25,719 bases of DNA from a virus. The stretch spans positions 1-25,719 of IMG/VR virus record IMGVR_UViG_3300043823_000478; one strand, written 5' to 3'. Below are positions 22,859-25,719 of the stretch, piece after piece. The notes under the pieces were generated by a model. The model searched no databases. It saw nothing but the letters and a program-made list of their open reading frames with translations, and was not told where the DNA came from. The position numbers and the translations under genes are program-made. Numbering within the stretch: the first letter of the stretch is position 1; each line of letters opens with the position of its first letter.

Positions 22859-23617
22859 ATGAGCCTAGACATAAAACCAAAACCCGCCCGCCAAGCACAA
22901 GGCCGACCGAGCCTTGAAGCAGTAATTGTTTGCGTAGATTACTCCGACTTCCTGGAGGTAACCCTACCCCTCAATCAACCTTACTTCGACCACATTGTCG
23001 TCGTAACAACCCACGAGGACAAAGAAACGCAGAGAGTCTGCCGGAAGCACGGAATAGATCCCGTGCTCACTCAGAGCTTCTACGAATACGGGGACTCGTT
23101 TGCCAAGGCGCGGGGTATCAATTTGGGGTTATCCCATTGCCGGTACAACGATTGGATCATCCACCTCGACGCCGACATCCTCCTGCCTCGGAACTTTCGC
23201 AATCAACTCTTTATATACCCCCTTCAGGAAGATTCTATCTATGGAGCTGACCGACAAAATATTGTGGGCAGGGAAGCATTTCAAAACCTCCTGCTTAGTG
23301 ATCACTACCAACTCCAGCACGGGTACCAGTTCCTTCTGAAGAGGGGTAACTATGATAATGGCAGCCGACTGATTAACCATGACACTGGCTATGCTCCAAT
23401 CGGGTTCTTCCAGCTTTTCAACGCGTCCTACCTTCATGAGCACGGCCTTAAATACCCCCAATACCAAACCGGAGCGGATAGAACGGATGTTCTGTTCAGC
23501 CTGCAATGGCCGATGGTTAAACGCATCCTACTACCCACGGTTTCAGTATTTCACCTTGAGAGTCAGCGACTTAACCAAGGGGTAAACTGGCATGGTCGAA
23601 AATCCCCTCCTTTCTGA
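22859..23617 (+). CDS. GT2-like (GT-A) glycosyltransferase
   Basis: The product has 252 residues. The Rossmann-like start (LEAVIVCVDYSDFLEVTLP) is followed by FAKARGINLGL and the metal-binding DAD motif in DWIIHLDADILLP (104-106). The C-terminal half has a TGADRTDVLF segment and VFHLES, typical of small GT-A enzymes. No membrane segment is seen. It follows the primase-helicase gene by 11 bases. Target and sugar donor are unknown. Confidence 0.8.
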   Translation: MSLDIKPKPARQAQGRPSLEAVIVCVDYSDFLEVTLPLNQPYFDHIVVVTTHEDKETQRVCRKHGIDPVLTQSFYEYGDSFAKARGINLGLSHCRYNDWIIHLDADILLPRNFRNQLFIYPLQEDSIYGADRQNIVGREAFQNLLLSDHYQLQHGYQFLLKRGNYDNGSRLINHDTGYAPIGFFQLFNASYLHEHGLKYPQYQTGADRTDVLFSLQWPMVKRILLPTVSVFHLESQRLNQGVNWHGRKSPPF

Positions 23618-23618
23618 A

Positions 23619-23852
23619 ATGAGTGCCTACACCGAGAAAAACTTCGACGCCTGCTTGGACGCGATCATCACGATCAAATCCCAACGGGATAAGGCCATTG
23701 CGATCGCCGAAGCGTACCGGAATATAACCCCAGAAATAGATGATATAAATGGATCGGAATACATTCTGGCGTCGGCTCTTTCGGGGTTAAAACTTCAGGT
23801 AGCTGAGTTTCAAAAACCCAAGGAACTGAAAATGAATCAGGCAGAACGCTAA
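23619..23852 (+). CDS. Hypothetical 77-residue protein
   Basis: The product (from MSAYTEKNFDACLDAIITIK) is mostly helical and soluble. An in-frame ATG at 23592 would add nine residues and overlap the glycosyltransferase gene by 26 bases; I chose the ATG just after that stop. No motif is recognised. Confidence 0.6.
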   Translation: MSAYTEKNFDACLDAIITIKSQRDKAIAIAEAYRNITPEIDDINGSEYILASALSGLKLQVAEFQKPKELKMNQAER

Positions 23853-23874
23853 AAACTAACCGAAACGAGCCCGC

Positions 23875-24144
23875 ATGTCCTCTACACAACCTGACACGAA
23901 ACGCAAAGTTTTGTCCTGGCTGGAGATCAAGGCGATGCTCCGATTGGGGGCTACGCTTGAGTACCAGTGCTCGACGCGACTCGGCCCGCATAAAGGAAAA
24001 AACTGGTTTGAGAAGGTACGCATGATGCCGGGTGACTCAACCAGGGTTGAGATGGGTTTTGTCGGGTCTGAGTCTGGTCCGGGCTGCTTCTCCTTCGAGA
24101 ATATGGATAAGTGTATGGACAACAAACGCTTCAGACTGCCGTGA
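23875..24144 (+). CDS. Tandem paralogue 1, hypothetical 89-residue protein
   Basis: The product contains WLEIKAMLRLGATLEYQC (15-32), which aligns with the N-termini of the next two gene products (PLEIRAAMRLGIRVYYRG and PDEIRVAIRMLGQPVYWQG). The remainder (VEMGFVGSESGPGCFSFENM) resembles them only loosely. It has a 14-residue basic N-terminal extension. Function unknown. The stop overlaps the next start. Confidence 0.65.
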   Translation: MSSTQPDTKRKVLSWLEIKAMLRLGATLEYQCSTRLGPHKGKNWFEKVRMMPGDSTRVEMGFVGSESGPGCFSFENMDKCMDNKRFRLP

Positions 24145-24398
24145 CACCTCTTGAAATCAGAGCCGCGATGAGACTGGGAATTCGAGTCTACTATAGGGGC
24201 ATACAGAAAGTGGTCCTCACTGACAATGGACACTACCTACTAGAATCGTGGACCGACCCGGTACCAGACTACTTATTCAACCGGAAAGGCGAGTTCCGTC
24301 GTTTGTTGGGGTTTATCCCGCTCTATCATGAAAACGAGTTCGGAACCGAGTTCCTACCACTCTGGAAAAACCCACACGCCGACCACTGCTACCCATGA
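24141..24398 (+). CDS. Tandem paralogue 2, GTG start
   Basis: I set the start at a GTG (24141) that overlaps the previous stop as GTGA. It gives an N-terminus, MTPLEIRAAMRLG, that aligns with MTPDEIRVAIRML of the next protein; an upstream ATG at 24111 would lie inside the previous gene. The 85-residue product continues VYYRGIQKVVLTDNGHYLLESW, then FNRKGEFRRLLGF and ENEFGTEFLPLW. Function unknown. Confidence 0.65.
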   Translation: MTPLEIRAAMRLGIRVYYRGIQKVVLTDNGHYLLESWTDPVPDYLFNRKGEFRRLLGFIPLYHENEFGTEFLPLWKNPHADHCYP

Positions 24399-24637
24399 CA
24401 CCCGACGAGATCAGAGTAGCCATCAGAATGCTTGGGCAGCCGGTGTACTGGCAGGGTGAGTACCCGGTTGAGTATACAGAGTCCGGCTATATCGTGAACC
24501 TAGGGAGCTGGTACGGTAGGAGTGAGCTGATCTTCGATAAAGACGGGGAATTCAGAAACGGGGGGCTTGGGCGGTGGTCTTTCCGAGCGGAAGACTTTGG
24601 AACAGAGTGCAAGCCCAGTGGGATCAACCCCCGGTAG
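24395..24637 (+). CDS. Tandem paralogue 3, hypothetical 80-residue protein
   Basis: The product begins MTPDEIRVAIRMLGQPVYWQ and shares with paralogue 2 the blocks TPxEIRxA, VYxxG, FxxKGEF/FDKDGEF and FGTEFLPLW/FGTECKPSG. Its start overlaps the previous stop as ATGA. It is the last supported gene of the plus-strand block; palindromes begin 18 bases after the stop. Function unknown. Confidence 0.7.
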   Translation: MTPDEIRVAIRMLGQPVYWQGEYPVEYTESGYIVNLGSWYGRSELIFDKDGEFRNGGLGRWSFRAEDFGTECKPSGINPR

Positions 24638-24654
24638 GTAGTAAACCGCGATTA

Positions 24655-24680
24655 CACCTTAAAGGTGGTACGCGTTACCA
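24655..24680. promoter_or_regulatory. Two abutting palindromes (operator candidates)
   Basis: CACCTT-A-AAGGTG (24655-24667) and TGGTA-CGCGT-TACCA (24666-24680) overlap by two bases and end five bases before the -35 of the promoter at 24685. The arrangement suggests binding of a dimeric regulator. Confidence 0.5.
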
Positions 24681-24684
24681 AACC

Positions 24685-24712
24685 TTGACTCTTAAAAATA
24701 TAAGTATAGCAT
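24685..24712 (+). promoter_or_regulatory. Promoter of the putative small RNA
   Basis: TTGACT (24685-24690), a 16-base AT-rich spacer and TAGCAT (24707-24712). The expected start, near 24719, coincides with the first hairpin of the RNA. Confidence 0.5.
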
Positions 24713-24719
24713 CTGTAAC

Positions 24720-24864
24720 GGAGCCTAAGGGATACCGTGGCTCCTCCCCTCGTGCCTAGCTCTACCGTCACCGACTTCACGTCGTATTGGGTAGTGTGGG
24801 GCTTCATATGGCGTAGCCCAGCGAGGGGGTCTCCCTTTATGGGGAAAAACGACCCTCTTTTATT
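24720..24864 (+). ncRNA. Candidate small RNA with own promoter and terminator
   Basis: The transcript would begin with hairpin GGAGCC/GGCTCC (24720-24725 with 24739-24744) and contain GGGCT/AGCCC (24799-24803 with 24815-24819). It would end in an intrinsic terminator, GAGGG/CCCTC followed by TTTTATT (24823-24864). There is no reading frame of note inside. The length of about 145 bases suits an antisense or protein-binding regulatory RNA. The targets are unknown. Confidence 0.5.
24823..24864 (+). terminator. Intrinsic terminator
   Basis: GAGGG (24823-24827) pairs with CCCTC (24853-24857), with an inner TCCC/GGGA pairing (24832-24835 with 24842-24845), and TTTTATT follows at 24858-24864. It would end the putative small RNA. 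Confidence 0.6.
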
Positions 24865-24926
24865 AACACTTTACTCTGATACTGCTCGGCAAGATCTATA
24901 CCCTAAAGTGGGATAAACTCCCAAAT

Positions 24927-24947
24927 ATCGCTATAAATGATAGCGAT
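24927..24947. other. Perfect 8-bp hairpin
   Basis: ATCGCTAT (24927-24934) and ATAGCGAT (24940-24947) are exact inverted copies around a 5-base loop. It could be a protein-binding dyad or an RNA hairpin on either strand. No T-tract follows on the plus strand. Confidence 0.5.
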
Positions 24948-25201
24948 CGGGTACATTTTGCGGAAGTTCACGATCCTTTACTCGCCTGTAACAGATTGAT
25001 CTCTATGTAAAAATACACTCCGTTGCGGGATTTATTGATACATAAATCAACGATTTCTGCGGCGATTAGGTAGGGGCCAAGTTCGCCGATGGGGGGAATT
25101 TTCGGGTAAAACCGAAACAACCGCAGGTCGGATTAGACCGCAGACTAACGGATTTGTTTATAATTGGCGACCACGTTGTGTGGCCTAGCGGATGCGATTG
25201 T

Positions 25202-25219
25202 CTCGAAGGGCTCGAAGGG
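25202..25219. repeat. Two tandem copies of CTCGAAGGG
   Basis: Two exact 9-bp units are directly adjacent. Short iterated units are common near phage and plasmid origins, but two copies alone prove nothing. Confidence 0.6.
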
Positions 25220-25247
25220 TTAAAGTTATATAAAATGTTAAATGTAA

Positions 25248-25268
25248 CCCTGCATCCCTGCATCCCTG
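25248..25268. repeat. Two and a half copies of CCCTGCAT
   Basis: Exact 8-bp units at 25248 and 25256 are followed by CCCTG at 25264. They lie about 30 bases after the other tandem repeat. Confidence 0.6.
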
Positions 25269-25331
25269 TTGCATTGCCTAGGTTGTTAGGAAAAATAAAT
25301 CAGGGTGCTAATATTGCAAGGTGACCGCGTA

Positions 25332-25360
25332 TTGAATAATATAATTTATTATAATATAGG
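25332..25360 (+). promoter_or_regulatory. Possible promoter into the GGGTGGAG array
   Basis: TTGAAT (25332-25337), 17 AT-only bases and TATAGG (25355-25360). Because the whole stretch is AT-rich, a chance match is likely enough that I give it low weight. Confidence 0.25.
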
Positions 25361-25376
25361 AAAACACGGTAAAATG

Positions 25377-25694
25377 GGGTGGAGCAAAAATCGCAGAACC
25401 TCCCGTTTTTCTCCTCCACCCTAGTGGTAAAACAATGAACGGTAAGGGTTTAGAATATACGAGGGTGGAGGGGGTGGGGGTGGAGCAGCCGCCAAACCCT
25501 TATATATATAAAGCACCATATATATTTCATAACATCTATATACTATATAACATAGGGTGGTATTATTACATCAACCTATATAAAAATATTCTATATATAT
25601 ATATAAATATATAAAAATAATACTACCTCCTCCACCCTACAAGAAATACCCCCTGAAAATCAACGACTTACGAGGGTGGAGGTAGGGGGTGGAG
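25377..25694. repeat. GGGTGGAG repeat array in both orientations
   Basis: Exact copies lie at 25377, 25463, 25478, 25674 and 25687 on the plus strand, and at 25414 and 25630 on the minus strand. The copies at 25463/25478 and 25674/25687 are close pairs (15 and 13 bases apart), each preceded by ACGA. The pair 25377/25414 forms a stem extended by AAAAA/TTTTT. The second inverted copy closes over the AT-rich block. The array may continue past the window. Confidence 0.75.
25499..25626. other. TA-rich low-complexity block
   Basis: About 130 bases consist almost entirely of A and T, with runs of alternating TA. It is flanked by inward-facing GGGTGGAG repeats. Such easily melted DNA is typical of unwinding elements. 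No gene is present. Confidence 0.6.
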
Positions 25695-25719
25695 CAAAAT
25701 AGCTCCTACTACCCCGGCC

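Larger units (their letters stand above)
24638..25719. other. Long non-coding, repeat-rich region
   Basis: I find no supported gene in these 1082 bases. From left to right it holds two abutting palindromes, a promoter, a short structured RNA with terminator (to 24864), a perfect 8-bp hairpin (24927-24947), small tandem repeats (25202-25268), a promoter-like AT-rich stretch (25332-25360) and a GGGTGGAG array around a TA-rich block to the window end. Composition drops to strongly AT-rich after 25300, broken by G-rich repeats. Such layout suits a replication origin, partition site or packaging site. Confidence 0.6.

Noticed and set aside
24842-24920. 25-codon plus-strand frame starting in the small-RNA terminator
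   Set aside because: Its start lies in the terminator hairpin and it has no ribosome site or recognisable content.
24968-25120. Minus-strand 50-codon frame starting at TTG (contains PIGELGPYLIAAEIVDLC)
   Set aside because: The residue pattern looks protein-like, but there is no ATG, no ribosome site and an in-frame stop just upstream. It could be a gene remnant. A homology search of this stretch would decide; I did not list it as a gene.
25066-25263. 65-codon minus-strand frame in the right non-coding region
   Set aside because: Composition is random-looking, it covers the CCCTGCAT and CTCGAAGGG repeats, and it has no start signal.
1-25719. CRISPR array
   Set aside because: No regularly spaced palindromic repeats with unique spacers occur. 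The repeats found are coding (collagen), arm sites or the irregular GGGTGGAG copies.

Overview
The window is most of a temperate, tailed double-stranded DNA phage genome. A block of head and packaging genes on the minus strand faces a lysogeny, nucleotide and replication block on the plus strand. The two meet at a divergent control region (9224-9476) that carries a complete-looking attP. The host is not named by the sequence. The integrase C-terminus (N-A-L-R box, GNSP box, EHYKGLV...EKWFAV tail) recalls integrases I associate with Verrucomicrobiota and related phyla. Almost every start codon lacks a Shine-Dalgarno sequence. Both points make a Verrucomicrobiota or Bacteroidota-like host an inference, not a fact.

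Minus strand, in transcription order from 9223 down to 1: large terminase, portal, a 99-aa unknown, an HNH endonuclease, a scaffold-like protein, a rho-independent terminator, a structured leader with its own possible promoter, the major capsid protein, an extremely acidic protein, a hairpin, and the start of a collagen-like tail or fibre protein that runs off the left edge.

Plus strand, 9477 to 24637: tyrosine integrase, a ribbon-helix-helix-like protein, an excisionase-like HTH protein, a GT4 glycosyltransferase, a RuvC-like resolvase, several small proteins, a dCMP-deaminase-like protein, a T4-gp1-like dNMP kinase, an SNF2-type helicase, an endonuclease VII homologue, a Cas4/AddB-like iron-sulfur nuclease, a 65-aa protein with a sliding-clamp motif, an unknown 250-aa protein, a probable structured RNA, a family A DNA polymerase, a primase-helicase, a GT2 glycosyltransferase and three tandem paralogous small proteins. 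From 10891 to 15986 nearly every gene overlaps the next by exactly ATGA, which implies translational coupling and fits the absence of ribosome binding sites.

The last 1.08 kb (24638-25719) has no convincing gene. It holds two abutting palindromes, a promoter, a short structured RNA ending in an intrinsic terminator, small tandem repeats, and seven copies of GGGTGGAG in both orientations around an AT-rich block. It may be an origin, partition or packaging site.

Points most worth following up: the putative RNAs at 18768-18880 and 24720-24864, the GGGTGGAG array, the attP layout with paired arm sites one helical turn apart, the Leu in polymerase motif B, a shared N-terminal module on two different nucleases, and the recurrent TAATACACCAC element.
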